Origin: Mucilaginibacter sp. 14171R-50
GTDB lineage: Bacteria; Bacteroidota; Bacteroidia; Sphingobacteriales; Sphingobacteriaceae
DNA: 64,000 nucleotides
Assembly (NCBI RefSeq): GCF_010093045.1
Contig: NZ_CP048115.1
Coordinates: forward strand, 434,001-498,000
Reading direction: 5' to 3'
Shown: positions 28,470 to 36,081 of the stretch, piece by piece
Numbering within the stretch: the first letter of the stretch is position 1
Layout: each line of letters opens with the position of its first letter
Notes under the pieces: model-generated
The model's database searches: none
What the model was told of the DNA's origin: nothing
The model's input: only the letters and a program-made list of their open reading frames with translations
Made by a program: the position numbers and the translations under genes

Positions 28470-28907
28470 AAAGCTTATTTATTTGGCTGGAACCCGCTGA
28501 AATTTAGGTGGTCAGATATGGATGATGATATACAAAAGCTAAAAACTACCGGTGAACTTATAGATAACTGGAGTGTGGCCAGCCATAAAACCATCCAGCC
28601 CGGCGACAGGGCGTATGTTGTACGACTTGGTGCTGAGCCAAAAGGGATATTTGCATCGGGCTACATCGCATCTGAACCATTCCTGGCATCACGTAAAGGG
28701 CGGATCTATTACCGCATCAATATCACCTTTGATGTTTTGCTGAATCCGGATAAGGAGCGCATACTTACTTTTGATATTTTGAAAACCGGCAACCTTGCCG
28801 GGCAGAACTGGACACCACAAGCATCGGGCATTTCTATAAGGCCGCCCTTGGTTGATGAACTGGAAGGTGTATGGCTTGATTTTTTAGCTAATAAGGAGGA
28901 TTATTAA
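28419..28907 (+). CDS. EVE-domain (PUA-like) protein
   Basis: 162 residues from the only in-frame ATG (28419). The domain proper begins at about residue 18 (KAYLFGWNPLKFRW) and continues with IQPGDRAYVVRLGAEPKGIFASGYI, a pattern of EVE/PUA-like domains that bind modified bases in DNA or RNA. Residues about 1-17 are encoded by the centre and right arm of a palindromic repeat, so the native N-terminus may have been replaced. No HNH or restriction domain follows, unlike longer relatives. The stop overlaps the next start by one base (TAATG), so the pair is translationally coupled. Confidence 0.7.
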   Translation: MVKITSADSAPFRGLGGKAYLFGWNPLKFRWSDMDDDIQKLKTTGELIDNWSVASHKTIQPGDRAYVVRLGAEPKGIFASGYIASEPFLASRKGRIYYRINITFDVLLNPDKERILTFDILKTGNLAGQNWTPQASGISIRPPLVDELEGVWLDFLANKEDY

Positions 28908-29281
28908 TGACTATCGTAAAACCCATGTTCCGGATGTTTGATTATGATAAGGCTATTGAGTTTTATATAAATTGGCTTGGCTTTAAGATAGACTGGGAGC
29001 ATAAAATTGATGGCATACCAATTTATATACAATTATCACTAAACGACGTACAGTTTCACTTGTCTGAGCATCACGGCGACGCCAGCCCGGGCTCGCATTT
29101 CCGTATTGAAAATTTCACTGGCTTAAAAGCTTATCATCAGCAACTGATAGACAAACAATATAAATACAACCGCCCGGGTTTGCAGGTACCCGAGTGGAAC
29201 CCCAACTCGATAGAGATGACCGTGAATGACCCTTTTTTGAACCGTATCACGTTTGCAGAGGTTATAAATAGCAAGTCGTGA
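28907..29281 (+). CDS. VOC-fold (glyoxalase/bleomycin-resistance superfamily) protein
   Basis: A 124-residue protein with the single beta-alpha-beta-beta-beta module of the VOC superfamily: FRMFDYDKAIEFYINWLGFKIDW, then VQFHLSEHHGD and a C-terminal EMTVNDPFLNRITF. These proteins bind a metal or a ligand at a dimer interface; members inactivate bleomycin-type drugs or act on glutathione or catechol adducts. No substrate can be read from sequence. It is coupled to the EVE gene by a one-base overlap. Confidence 0.75.
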   Translation: MTIVKPMFRMFDYDKAIEFYINWLGFKIDWEHKIDGIPIYIQLSLNDVQFHLSEHHGDASPGSHFRIENFTGLKAYHQQLIDKQYKYNRPGLQVPEWNPNSIEMTVNDPFLNRITFAEVINSKS

Positions 29282-29310
29282 TTGCCCCCTTAACTTGTCG
29301 TTTTTACACA

Positions 29311-29341
29311 GTTGCAGTCCTCATTACCAATATTACCTTTG
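29311..29341 (+). promoter_or_regulatory. Promoter of the second VOC gene
   Basis: GTTG (29311-29314), a 19-base spacer and TACCTTTG (29334-29341) fit the Bacteroidetes promoter, with one mismatch in the -33 box. The ATG at 29363 lies about 20 bases downstream. Confidence 0.65.
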
Positions 29342-29362
29342 GATATACAAAAACTAAAAGAT

Positions 29363-29773
29363 ATGGCAACTCAAATTTTCGTGAACCTACCGGTTAAAGA
29401 CCTTGATAAGTCGGTAGCGTTCTTTACCAAACTTGGTTATACTTTTAACCCGCAATTTACCAACGAGAATGCAACCTGCATGATCATCAGCGATACTATA
29501 TTCGTAATGCTGCTGGTTGAACCGTTCTTCCAGACTTTTACAACTAAAGAAATAATAAATGCCAATAAAGCGGTTGAGTGCATTATATGCTTATCGGCCG
29601 ATAGCAAGGATGCTGTGAACGACATGGTGGAAAAAGCTGAAGCCGCCGGCGCCAGGATACCCAAGCCGGCAACCGATTATGGCTTTATGTACCAGCATAG
29701 CTATGAAGACCTTGACGGCCACATTTGGGAATTTGCATGGATGGACCCAAATGGCATGCCTGAGCATCAGTAA
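29363..29773 (+). CDS. VOC-family glyoxalase-like protein
   Basis: A 136-residue VOC protein from the ATG at 29363; the longer frame start at 29312 lies on the promoter. It begins MATQIFVNLPVKDLDKSVAF and ends GHIWEFAWMDPNG, the pattern of the lactoylglutathione-lyase/PhnB-like proteins that are common in Bacteroidota. The Glu of DGHIWEFAW is a typical metal-ligand position. Substrate unknown. It ends in front of a bidirectional terminator that faces the toxin-antitoxin genes. Confidence 0.8.
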   Translation: MATQIFVNLPVKDLDKSVAFFTKLGYTFNPQFTNENATCMIISDTIFVMLLVEPFFQTFTTKEIINANKAVECIICLSADSKDAVNDMVEKAEAAGARIPKPATDYGFMYQHSYEDLDGHIWEFAWMDPNGMPEHQ

Positions 29774-29853
29774 GAATCTGTATCCGGACTTGCATAGCTG
29801 ACTGTCCCTGCAGAGATTGCATTGTACCTCGCAATAACTCGCGGGTATGTATC

Positions 29854-29887
29854 AAAAAAGCCATCAGTTATTCACTGGTGGCTTTTA
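29854..29887. terminator. Bidirectional terminator between VOC gene and toxin gene
   Basis: AAAAAAGCCATCAGT-TATTC-ACTGGTGGCTTTTA forms a stem of about 12 bp with an A run on one side and a T run on the other, between converging genes. Confidence 0.8.
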
Positions 29888-30172
29888 TAATAATGGCTCT
29901 TGCCTGTTATCCCAAAAGAAATGAATCTCGATGTTCCGCCCTTTTACCTCATAAAGAAAAGAACAGTTAGCATGAACAACGCATCTTCTTAAACTTTCAT
30001 CCTGAGTTAATGCCTGGTAAATAAGCGGTGTTTGTTGGATAATATCAACTAAGCTGTAAACCCTTGCTTCAAAATCCGCGGCTTTTTTGGCTCCCCATCT
30101 TGCAAGGATTTGCTCAAATAATAAATCATACGTTTCAACTGCACGTGCCGAAAAAATTACAGTGTACTCCAT
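29885..30172 (-). CDS. RelE/ParE-family toxin
   Basis: A 95-residue protein with the small ParE/RelE fold pattern: an N-terminal strand and helix (YTVIFSARAVETYDLLFEQI), AKKAADFEARVYSLVDIIQQTPLIYQ, then the C-terminal strands RCVVHANCSFLYEVKGRNIEIHFFWDNRQEP (in part). Such toxins cleave ribosome-bound mRNA (RelE) or poison gyrase (ParE); which applies here cannot be told. It starts directly after the antitoxin stop (adjacent bases), the classical antitoxin-first order. Confidence 0.82.
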   Translation of the reverse strand: MEYTVIFSARAVETYDLLFEQILARWGAKKAADFEARVYSLVDIIQQTPLIYQALTQDESLRRCVVHANCSFLYEVKGRNIEIHFFWDNRQEPLL

Positions 30173-30382
30173 CTACATAGCCTTCTTCCTGCTTTTGAAT
30201 TCATCATAAGTCATGGTTCGCCCAGCTTTTATGTCTTCCCGGCTTTTTTGTATGCCCTTAAGCACATGCTCGGGTAACTCATTAGTATTATCGTTCATAA
30301 CAAATGATATGTTTAAAGCTTCTAAAAAAGCTGTAACCACTTTGGCTTGCTCATCAGTTGGGTGTATTACGAATGTGCTCAT
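30173..30382 (-). CDS. Antitoxin of the RelE/ParE pair
   Basis: A 69-residue protein from the ATG at 30380-30382 (MSTFVIHPTDEQAKVVTAFL). It has an N-terminal strand/helix seen in small Bacteroidota antitoxins of the DUF2683-like kind and a Lys-rich, helical C-terminus that would wrap the toxin. It lies immediately upstream of the toxin gene. The promoter found at 30386-30416 places the transcription start at or next to the start codon, so the mRNA is probably leaderless. An ORF-like TTG start 6 bases upstream is less likely. Confidence 0.78.
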   Translation of the reverse strand: MSTFVIHPTDEQAKVVTAFLEALNISFVMNDNTNELPEHVLKGIQKSREDIKAGRTMTYDEFKSRKKAM

Positions 30383-30385
30383 AAA

Positions 30386-30416
30386 CAAATTTACTTAAAA
30401 AAGTATCAGCAACAAA
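30386..30416 (-). promoter_or_regulatory. Promoter of the toxin-antitoxin operon
   Basis: On the minus strand TTTG (30413-30416), 19 bases, then TAAATTTG (30386-30393): an exact match to both boxes. The antitoxin ATG follows 3 bases after the -7 box. The -33 box lies inside the first bases of the 111-bp direct repeat. Confidence 0.8.
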
Positions 30417-30521
30417 AAAGCCACTCTCTTTCAAGAATGGCTTTTTATTATATATCTTCCGGTACTATCACACTTTGATCTCAACTTCAACACCGCTTGG
30501 CAATTCAAGCTTCATCAGCGC
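30411..30521. repeat. Direct repeat, copy 1: duplicated rpsJ 3' end plus terminator
   Basis: This 111-bp segment matches 31266-31376 at 107 of 111 positions. It holds the terminator hairpin (AAAAAAGCCACTCTC...AAGAATGGCTTTTT), the spacer and the last 54 bases of rpsJ. The four mismatches all fall in the terminator and spacer; the final 68 bases are identical. The two copies bracket the lipoprotein gene. Confidence 0.95.
30468..30521 (-). pseudogene. rpsJ 3' fragment (last 17 codons and stop)
   Basis: Read on the minus strand this encodes [17 protein letters not shown] and a stop, exactly the C-terminus of the S10 protein encoded at 31323-31628. There is no 5' part, so it is a gene remnant or a regenerated gene end from an insertion event. 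It overlaps the lipoprotein frame by 7 bases. Confidence 0.93.
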
Positions 30522-31255
30522 AGTTTATCACACGGGGTTCGCCCATGAAATACGTTAAAACATCCGAATTTGTCTTTACATTTGATATAGCCTAATACTT
30601 CAAAAGTAGCGATATCAATTGTATCTACCGTTTTTATACCATTGACATCGAAGTTTAATTTATGATCCAAGAAATAAACCCAACGGCTATCTTTTGACAA
30701 TCCACCGCTTCGTTTATAGAGCGTCATGCGCTTGTAATCGCTTGAAGGTACTTTATAGTTTTTGTAATAATAGTACTTCCCATCCGTAGTCCATCTTTCC
30801 CACTCATCCTCCCCATATTTAAAAACAAACCGGAAACTTTTTGTTGACGAGACTTTTAAAGGTTTTTGCATAAAAAAAATATCTGTTCCGTCCGTAGTAT
30901 AATAATTATTGATAATCCTAAAAGTACGCCCTTGCGAAGACGTTATGCTATCAGCACCATAATAGCCTCTATCCTTGTCATGAGCATAATAGTCACCAAT
31001 AGCCTGAAAAGTAATAGCGTCAGCGTTTTTTATACGCGCTCCATTATAAAAAACATACTTATCGTCTTTTGCATATGAAGAGAATCCTAATACGTGAAAC
31101 TTGTTAACGTTTACGCCTGTCAGCTCCTTTGTTGAATGCCCCGTTCCTTCATTCCAAGAATTGTAAAATACCTTACCGTTGCGTTTTTCGTATTTGTTAC
31201 ATCCCATAAGAAGTAACAACACACTCAAACAACCAATTGAAATTTTTTTTAACAT
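30515..31255 (-). CDS. DKNYY-type lipoprotein inserted after rpsJ
   Basis: A 246-residue lipoprotein from ATG at 31253-31255. The signal MLKKISIGCLSVLLLLMGC has a clean lipobox (LMGC). The mature part is rich in Tyr, Asp and Lys, with repeating blocks such as YAKDDKYVFYNGARI, YYTTDGTDIFFMQKPL and WTTDGKYYYYKNYKV, as in DKNYY-family proteins of unknown function. Its stop codon lies within the duplicated rpsJ fragment, so the last codons are contributed by the junction. It could be read by leakage through the rpsJ terminator; no own consensus promoter was found. Its codon and base style is more AT-rich than the ribosomal neighbours. Confidence 0.78.
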   Translation of the reverse strand: MLKKISIGCLSVLLLLMGCNKYEKRNGKVFYNSWNEGTGHSTKELTGVNVNKFHVLGFSSYAKDDKYVFYNGARIKNADAITFQAIGDYYAHDKDRGYYGADSITSSQGRTFRIINNYYTTDGTDIFFMQKPLKVSSTKSFRFVFKYGEDEWERWTTDGKYYYYKNYKVPSSDYKRMTLYKRSGGLSKDSRWVYFLDHKLNFDVNGIKTVDTIDIATFEVLGYIKCKDKFGCFNVFHGRTPCDKLR

Positions 31256-31265
31256 AATTAAATAT

Positions 31266-31376
31266 AACAAAAAAGCCACTCTTTTTTAAGAGTGGCTTTT
31301 TATTATAGATCTTCCGGTACTATCACACTTTGATCTCAACTTCAACACCGCTTGGCAATTCAAGCTTCATCAGCGC
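31266..31376. repeat. Direct repeat, copy 2: native rpsJ 3' end plus terminator
   Basis: The partner of 30411-30521. It contains the perfect terminator AAAAAGCCACTCTT-TTTT-AAGAGTGGCTTTTT (about 31270-31303) and the native end of rpsJ. Start-to-start offset of the copies is 855 bases. Confidence 0.95.
31269..31304 (-). terminator. Rho-independent terminator of the str operon
   Basis: A perfect 14-bp stem around TTTT with flanking A and T runs lies 19 bases after the rpsJ stop codon. It separates the str operon from the lipoprotein gene. A mismatched copy lies at 30414-30448 after the lipoprotein gene. Confidence 0.88.
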
Positions 31377-31628
31377 GTCTACAGTTTTGGAGTTTGAGCT
31401 ATAGATATCCAATAAACGCTTGTAAGAGCATAACTGGAATTGCTCACGTGCTTTTTTGTTAACGTGTGGTGAACGTAAAACAGTGAAAATTTTCTTTTCG
31501 GTTGGTAACGGAAGTGGTCCGCTAACTACAGCGCCCGTAGGCTTTACTGTTTTAACGATCTTCTCGGCTGATTTGTCAACCAAGTTGTAATCGTACGATT
31601 TTAATTTGATCCTGATTCTTTGGCTCAT
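31323..31628 (-). CDS. rpsJ: 30S ribosomal protein S10
   Basis: A 101-residue S10 beginning [20 protein letters not shown] with the signature [26 protein letters not shown] (in part). It forms part of the 30S head and in other bacteria is the NusE antitermination factor. Here it is the last gene of the str operon (rpsL-rpsG-fusA-rpsJ) instead of directly preceding rplC. Its 3' end is duplicated at 30411-30521. Confidence 0.98.
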   Translation of the reverse strand: MSQRIRIKLKSYDYNLVDKSAEKIVKTVKPTGAVVSGPLPLPTEKKIFTVLRSPHVNKKAREQFQLCSYKRLLDIYSSNSKTVDALMKLELPSGVEVEIKV

Positions 31629-31697
31629 TTTGTTTTTGTTTATGACCGTTATAAGAGCTATTTATTATAGCGGCCGATTATTTATTTGATTTGAAAA

Positions 31698-31733
31698 GTT
31701 GACCGGTAATTAATCTTCTAATCACCGATCAAC
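31698..31733. repeat. Quasi-palindrome between fusA and rpsJ
   Basis: GTTGACCGGTAATTAA (31698-31713) pairs with CTAATCACCGATCAAC (31718-31733) at 13 of 16 positions around a 4-base loop. The words GATCGGTGATTAG relate it to the TTAGTGATCGG spacer family. Confidence 0.65.
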
Positions 31734-31743
31734 TGATCTTTAT

Positions 31744-33855
31744 TTACGCGTTTGCAGCAGCTCTTTTGCCTTTGGCTTTAGCAACAACTTCTTCCTGTAC
31801 GTTACGCGGCGCTTCAGCATAGTGATCAAACTCCATGGTTGAAGTAGCACGGCCAGAAGTGATAGTACGTAACTGGGTTACATAACCAAACATTTCTGAA
31901 AGTGGTACAGTAGCTTTAATTACCTGCGAACCTGCACGTGAGTCCATACCCAAAAGCTGGCCACGACGACGGTTCATGTCACCGATAACGTCACCCATGT
32001 TTTCTTCAGGGGTTAAGATTTCGATCTTCATGATCGGCTCAAGCAATACCGGCTTACATTTTGGCAATGCTTCGCGGTAAGCCATCTTAGCAGCTAGTTC
32101 GAAAGATAAAGCATCCGAATCGACAGCGTGGAATGAACCATCGATCAAACGTACTTTTAAGCTGGTTAACGGATAGCCTGCCAACACACCATTTGCCATT
32201 GAAGCTTCAAAGCCTTTTTGTACAGATGGGATAAACTCGCGAGGGATTGAACCACCGCTGATCTCGTTAACAAACTGTAAACCTTCTTTGCCTTCGTCAT
32301 TTGGCGATAATACAACTTGTATATCGGCAAATTTACCACGGCCACCGGTTTGTTTCTTGTATGTCTCGCGGTGTTGTACAGTGCCGGTGATAGACTCTTT
32401 GTAAGCTACCTGTGGCGCACCCTGGTTAACCTCAACCTTAAACTCGCGTTTCAAACGGTCCATGATGATATCCAGGTGAAGCTCGCCCATACCGCTGATT
32501 ACGGTTTGGCCGGTCTCTTCGTCAGAGTTTACACGGAAGGTTGGATCCTCTTCGGCAAGTTTACCTAAAGCCATACCCAATTTATCAACGTCGGCCTGAG
32601 TTTTTGGCTCGATAGCTAAACCGATAACCGGGTCAGGGAAGTTCATCGACTCCAGGATGATAGGGTGTTTCTCGTCGCAAAGGGTATCACCGGTTTTAAT
32701 ATCCTTAAAGCCTACTACCGCAGCAATATCACCCGCACCTACGTTAGGTATAGGGTTTTGCTTGTTAGCGTGCATCTGGAAGATACGTGAGATACGCTCT
32801 TTGTTATCTGAACGCATGTTGTGTACATACGAACCTGCTTCAAGGTTACCAGAATAAACACGGATAAAGCAAAGACGGCCCACAAACGGGTCGGTTGCAA
32901 TTTTAAATGCTAAAGCCGCAAATGGCTCTTTAACATCCGGTTTACGTAATATCTCTTCGCCTGTATCAGGGTTTGTACCAATAATACCTTCAACATCCAT
33001 AGGTGAAGGAAGCAATTCCATCACGTAGTCGAGCATGGTTTGTACACCTTTGTTTTTGAAAGATGAGCCACAAACCATCGGAACGATCTTGGCATCCAAA
33101 ACCGCTTTGCGTAAAGCGTCAAGCACTTCGCGCTCGGTAATGGTATCCGGTGCGTCAAAGAATTTCTCCATCAACGATTCATCGTACTCAGCTACCGATT
33201 CAAGTAATTTCTCTCTCCACTCGGTTGCTTCCTCGATCATATCCTCAGGAATAGGCACTTCGGTAAAGGTCATACCTTTATCGTGCTCGTTCCAAACAAT
33301 ACCTCTCCAGTTAATTAAGTCAACCACGCCTTTAAAGTTCTCTTCGGCACCAATTGGTAACTGAAGCGGAACAGCGTTGCTGCCTAACATGGTTTTAACC
33401 TGTTTAACAACGTTTAAAAAGTCGGCACCGCTACGGTCCATCTTGTTAACAAAGCCTATACGGGCAACGTTATAGTTGTTTGCAAGCCTCCAGTTGGTTT
33501 CTGATTGTGGCTCAACACCATCAACCGCGCTGAAAAGGAAAACCAAACCATCCAATACACGTAAGCTGCGGTTTACCTCTACGGTAAAATCCACGTGGCC
33601 CGGTGTATCAATAATGTTCATGTGGTAGTTCTGGCCCCTGTACTTCCAGTTAACTGTAGTAGCTGCCGAAGTAATGGTAATACCACGCTCCTGCTCCTGC
33701 GCCATCCAGTCCATTGTAGCTGCACCCTCGTGTACCTCGCCAATTTTATGGCTAACACCGGCGTAGTACAATATACGCTCTGTAGTAGTGGTTTTACCGG
33801 CATCAATGTGGGCGGCAATACCTATGTTTCTTGTATATCTTAGATCTCTTGACAT
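31744..33855 (-). CDS. fusA: Elongation factor G
   Basis: A 703-residue translational GTPase that drives ribosomal translocation. G1 is AHIDAGKT (residues 15-22), G3 is DTPGHVDFT and G4 is NKMD. Domains II-V follow, including [24 protein letters not shown] (in part). Full length, with normal N- and C-termini and a basic Lys/Ala-rich end. Position in the str operon (rpsG-fusA-rpsJ) marks it as the housekeeping copy. Confidence 0.98.
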   Translation of the reverse strand: MSRDLRYTRNIGIAAHIDAGKTTTTERILYYAGVSHKIGEVHEGAATMDWMAQEQERGITITSAATTVNWKYRGQNYHMNIIDTPGHVDFTVEVNRSLRVLDGLVFLFSAVDGVEPQSETNWRLANNYNVARIGFVNKMDRSGADFLNVVKQVKTMLGSNAVPLQLPIGAEENFKGVVDLINWRGIVWNEHDKGMTFTEVPIPEDMIEEATEWREKLLESVAEYDESLMEKFFDAPDTITEREVLDALRKAVLDAKIVPMVCGSSFKNKGVQTMLDYVMELLPSPMDVEGIIGTNPDTGEEILRKPDVKEPFAALAFKIATDPFVGRLCFIRVYSGNLEAGSYVHNMRSDNKERISRIFQMHANKQNPIPNVGAGDIAAVVGFKDIKTGDTLCDEKHPIILESMNFPDPVIGLAIEPKTQADVDKLGMALGKLAEEDPTFRVNSDEETGQTVISGMGELHLDIIMDRLKREFKVEVNQGAPQVAYKESITGTVQHRETYKKQTGGRGKFADIQVVLSPNDEGKEGLQFVNEISGGSIPREFIPSVQKGFEASMANGVLAGYPLTSLKVRLIDGSFHAVDSDALSFELAAKMAYREALPKCKPVLLEPIMKIEILTPEENMGDVIGDMNRRRGQLLGMDSRAGSQVIKATVPLSEMFGYVTQLRTITSGRATSTMEFDHYAEAPRNVQEEVVAKAKGKRAAANA

Positions 33856-33890
33856 TTTTGTTTTTTTTGATTTCGCCGATATTATTTAAT

Positions 33891-33929
33891 GATTACACCG
33901 ATTTGCAACATAACAAAATCGGTGTAATC
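33891..33929. repeat. Perfect 14-bp hairpin in the rpsG-fusA spacer (ATCGGTGTAATC vocabulary)
   Basis: GATTACACCGATTT (33891-33904) and AAATCGGTGTAATC (33916-33929) are exact reverse complements with an 11-base loop. Further ATCTGTGTAATCC words follow at 33938-33951. It is a word-like spacer element inside an essential operon. Confidence 0.75.
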
Positions 33930-33959
33930 CTATATTAAATCTGTGTAATCCTTTAAAAA

Positions 33960-34427
33960 TTAGAATCTGAAGTGTGAGAACGCTTTGTTGGCCTCGGCCA
34001 TTTTGTGCGTATCTTCTTTCTTCTTAACAGCAGCACCTTCACCTTTAGCAGCCGATATGATCTCGCCGGCTAATTTCTCCATCATGGTTTTTTCACCACG
34101 ACGACGGGCATAGCTGATAAGCCATTTCATACCTAATGCTATTTTACGTTCCGGGCGAACCTCGGTAGGTACCTGGAAGTTAGCACCACCAACACGGCGG
34201 CTTTTTACTTCAACAGCAGGCATTACGTTGTTTAAAGCTTTTTTCCAGGTATCTAACCCGTTTTCGCTTGTTTTTTTCTCAACTATCTCAACTGCGTTGT
34301 AGAATATGGTGTAAGCGGTAGATTTTTTACCATCAAACATCATGTTATTTACAAACCTGGTTACCAAAACATCGTTGAATTTTGGATCAGGAAGAAGGAT
34401 TCTCTTTTTTGGTTTTGACTTTCTCAT
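33960..34427 (-). CDS. rpsG: 30S ribosomal protein S7
   Basis: A 155-residue S7 with [20 protein letters not shown], the signature [19 protein letters not shown] (in part) and [17 protein letters not shown]7 nucleates the 30S head and in E. coli represses the str operon. It lies 19 bp after rpsL and 104 bp before fusA. Normal. Confidence 0.98.
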   Translation of the reverse strand: MRKSKPKKRILLPDPKFNDVLVTRFVNNMMFDGKKSTAYTIFYNAVEIVEKKTSENGLDTWKKALNNVMPAVEVKSRRVGGANFQVPTEVRPERKIALGMKWLISYARRRGEKTMMEKLAGEIISAAKGEGAAVKKKEDTHKMAEANKAFSHFRF

Positions 34428-34446
34428 TTTTACTATCCTCCTTTAA

Positions 34447-34860
34447 TTATTTCTTTTTACCTTTTGCTGGAGCCGCTGCTGCTTGTCCTGGTTTAGGGCG
34501 CTTGGTTCCGTATTTCGAACGGCGTTGGTTACGGCCGGCAACACCTGATGTATCTAATGCACCACGGATGATGTGGTAACGTACACCCGGTAAGTCTTTA
34601 ACACGACCACCACGGATCAAAACAATAGAGTGTTCCTGTAAGTTGTGGCCTTCACCAGGGATGTAGGCGTTAACTTCTTTACCATTTGTAAGGCGCACAC
34701 GTGCAACTTTACGCATTGCTGAGTTTGGCTTTTTAGGGGTAGTGGTGTACACACGGGTGCACACGCCTCTTCGCTGTGGACAGCTGTCCAACGCTGGCGA
34801 CTTACTCTTGTCAACCAGAGCTACTCTACCTTTTCTAACTAATTGTTGAATAGTAGGCAT
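34447..34860 (-). CDS. rpsL: 30S ribosomal protein S12
   Basis: A 137-residue S12 with [20 protein letters not shown] and the decoding loops [22 protein letters not shown] (in part) and [11 protein letters not shown]. The key lysine in PKKPNS and the PGVRYH loop are unaltered, so no streptomycin-resistance substitution is visible. A C-terminal Ala/Lys tail of about 15 residues extends beyond E. coli S12 (124). It is the first gene of the str operon and has its own promoter. Confidence 0.98.
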   Translation of the reverse strand: MPTIQQLVRKGRVALVDKSKSPALDSCPQRRGVCTRVYTTTPKKPNSAMRKVARVRLTNGKEVNAYIPGEGHNLQEHSIVLIRGGRVKDLPGVRYHIIRGALDTSGVAGRNQRRSKYGTKRPKPGQAAAAPAKGKKK

Positions 34861-34905
34861 TCTTTGCTTTTTGTTTTTACAGTTTTATCCTTATTTTAAG
34901 GACTG

Positions 34906-34936
34906 CAAAGGTAGGTACTATTTTTTGATTTTCAAG
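34906..34936 (-). promoter_or_regulatory. Promoter of the str operon (rpsL)
   Basis: On the minus strand CTTG (34933-34936), 19 bases and TACCTTTG (34906-34913) match the Bacteroidetes promoter, with one mismatch in the -33 box. The rpsL ATG is 46 bases further. Confidence 0.8.
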
Positions 34937-35026
34937 GGCTTAAATAAAAAAGTTTTTAGGGTAATTGGTTGAGTGATTGAAGGGACGGTGCAAAAACATA
35001 GGAGTTATGAAACATGTTCCCCACCC

Positions 35027-35052
35027 GTCATTGCAAGGAACGAAGCAATCTC
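35027..35052 (+). repeat. GTCATTGC...GCAATCTC repeat, solo arm
   Basis: GTCATTGCAAGGAACGAAGC followed by AATCTC. It is one arm of the dispersed repeat family that also occurs at 42245-42270, at 48993-49021/49375-49404 (around a GIY-YIG gene) and at 56788-56886 (complete hairpin). Confidence 0.8.
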
Positions 35053-35089
35053 TGGACCAGGTTATTGATTTGCCTTGTTAATGGTAACC

Positions 35090-35950
35090 CCGCAGGCGTT
35101 CAGAGGATATAAATTCCCTCCCTGGGGAGGGGTGCGATTGCCCTGAGTGCTGGCAGGGAGGGGTTAGTCCGCTTAATTAAACCCCTCCCTACACCCTCCC
35201 GCTGGGAGGGAATCGCACAAAGCCCTGCTTTTTTTTAACAATACCGCAGGCGTTCAGAGAATATAAAATTCCCTCCCTGGGAGGGGTGCGGTTGCCGTGT
35301 ATGCTGGCAGGGAGGGGTTAGTCCGCTTAATTAACCCCTCCCTACACCCTCCCGTTGGGTGGGAATCGCACAAACCCCCGCTTTTTTTAACAACACCGCA
35401 GGCGTTTAGAGAATATAAAATTCCTTCCCTGGGGAGGGGTGCGGTTGCCGTGTGTGCTGGCAGGGAGGGGTTAGTCCGCTTAATTAAACCCCTCCCTACA
35501 CCCTCCCGTTGGGAGGGAATCGCACAAACCCCTGCTTTTTTTAACAACACCGCAGGCGTTCAGAGGATATAAATTCCCTCCCTGGGGAGGGATACGGTTG
35601 CCGTGTGTGCTGGCAGGGAGGGGTAGTCCGCTTAATTAAACCCCTCCCTACACCCTCCCGCTGGGAGGGAATCGCACAAAGCCCTGCTTTTTTTTAACAA
35701 TACCGCAGGCGTTTAGAGAATATAAAATTCCTTCCCTGGGGAGGGGTGCGATTGCCGTGTATGCTGGCAGGGAGGGGTTAGTCCGCTTAATTAACCCCTC
35801 CCTACACCCTCCCGTTGGGTGGGAATCGCACAAACCCCCGCTTTTTTTAACAACACCGCAGGCGTTTAGAGAATATAAAATTCCTTCCCTGGGGAGGGGT
35901 GCGATTGCCGTGTGTGCTGGCAGGGAGGGGTTAGTCCGCTTAATTGAACC
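35090..35950. repeat. Tandem array of a 153-bp palindromic unit, about 5.6 copies
   Basis: Units begin with CCGCAGGCGTT at 35090, 35244, 35396, 35550, 35703 and 35856 (spacing 154, 152, 154, 153, 153). Each unit contains AAATTCC(C/T)TCCCTGG, a central hairpin GCAGGGAGGGG...CCCCTCCCT around GTCCGCTTAATTAA, a CCCTCCCG(C/T)TGGG(A/T)GGGAAT end and a T7-8 run. Units 1/4, 2/5 and 3/6 share private variants, giving a 460-bp higher-order repeat. The last unit stops after its central part. No protein-coding gene is credible here. Confidence 0.95.
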
Positions 35951-36046
35951 CCGGCACTTTCCCCATACGTTAAAAGATGTTAAATACTACACCTATATAT
36001 ATAAGGTGCGCTTTTACCGTTATATATTCGTCCACTAAATAAATAA

Positions 36047-36077
36047 TTGACTGATTTATAATATTCAACTATCTTTG
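36047..36077 (+). promoter_or_regulatory. Promoter of bamD, start codon 4 bases after the -7 box
   Basis: TTGA (36047-36050), 19 bases and TATCTTTG (36070-36077). The bamD ATG is at 36082, so transcription would begin at or within a few bases of the start codon, implying a leaderless mRNA. Confidence 0.75.
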
Positions 36078-36081
36078 CAAA

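Noticed and set aside
35090-35950. CRISPR array
   Set aside because: Units are 153 bp and contiguous without unique spacers; no cas genes are nearby.
35254-36038. Several ~60-98-residue frames across the 35-kb array
   Set aside because: The ~153-bp unit is a multiple of three, so frames persist; the peptides simply repeat with the DNA and have no start context or domain.
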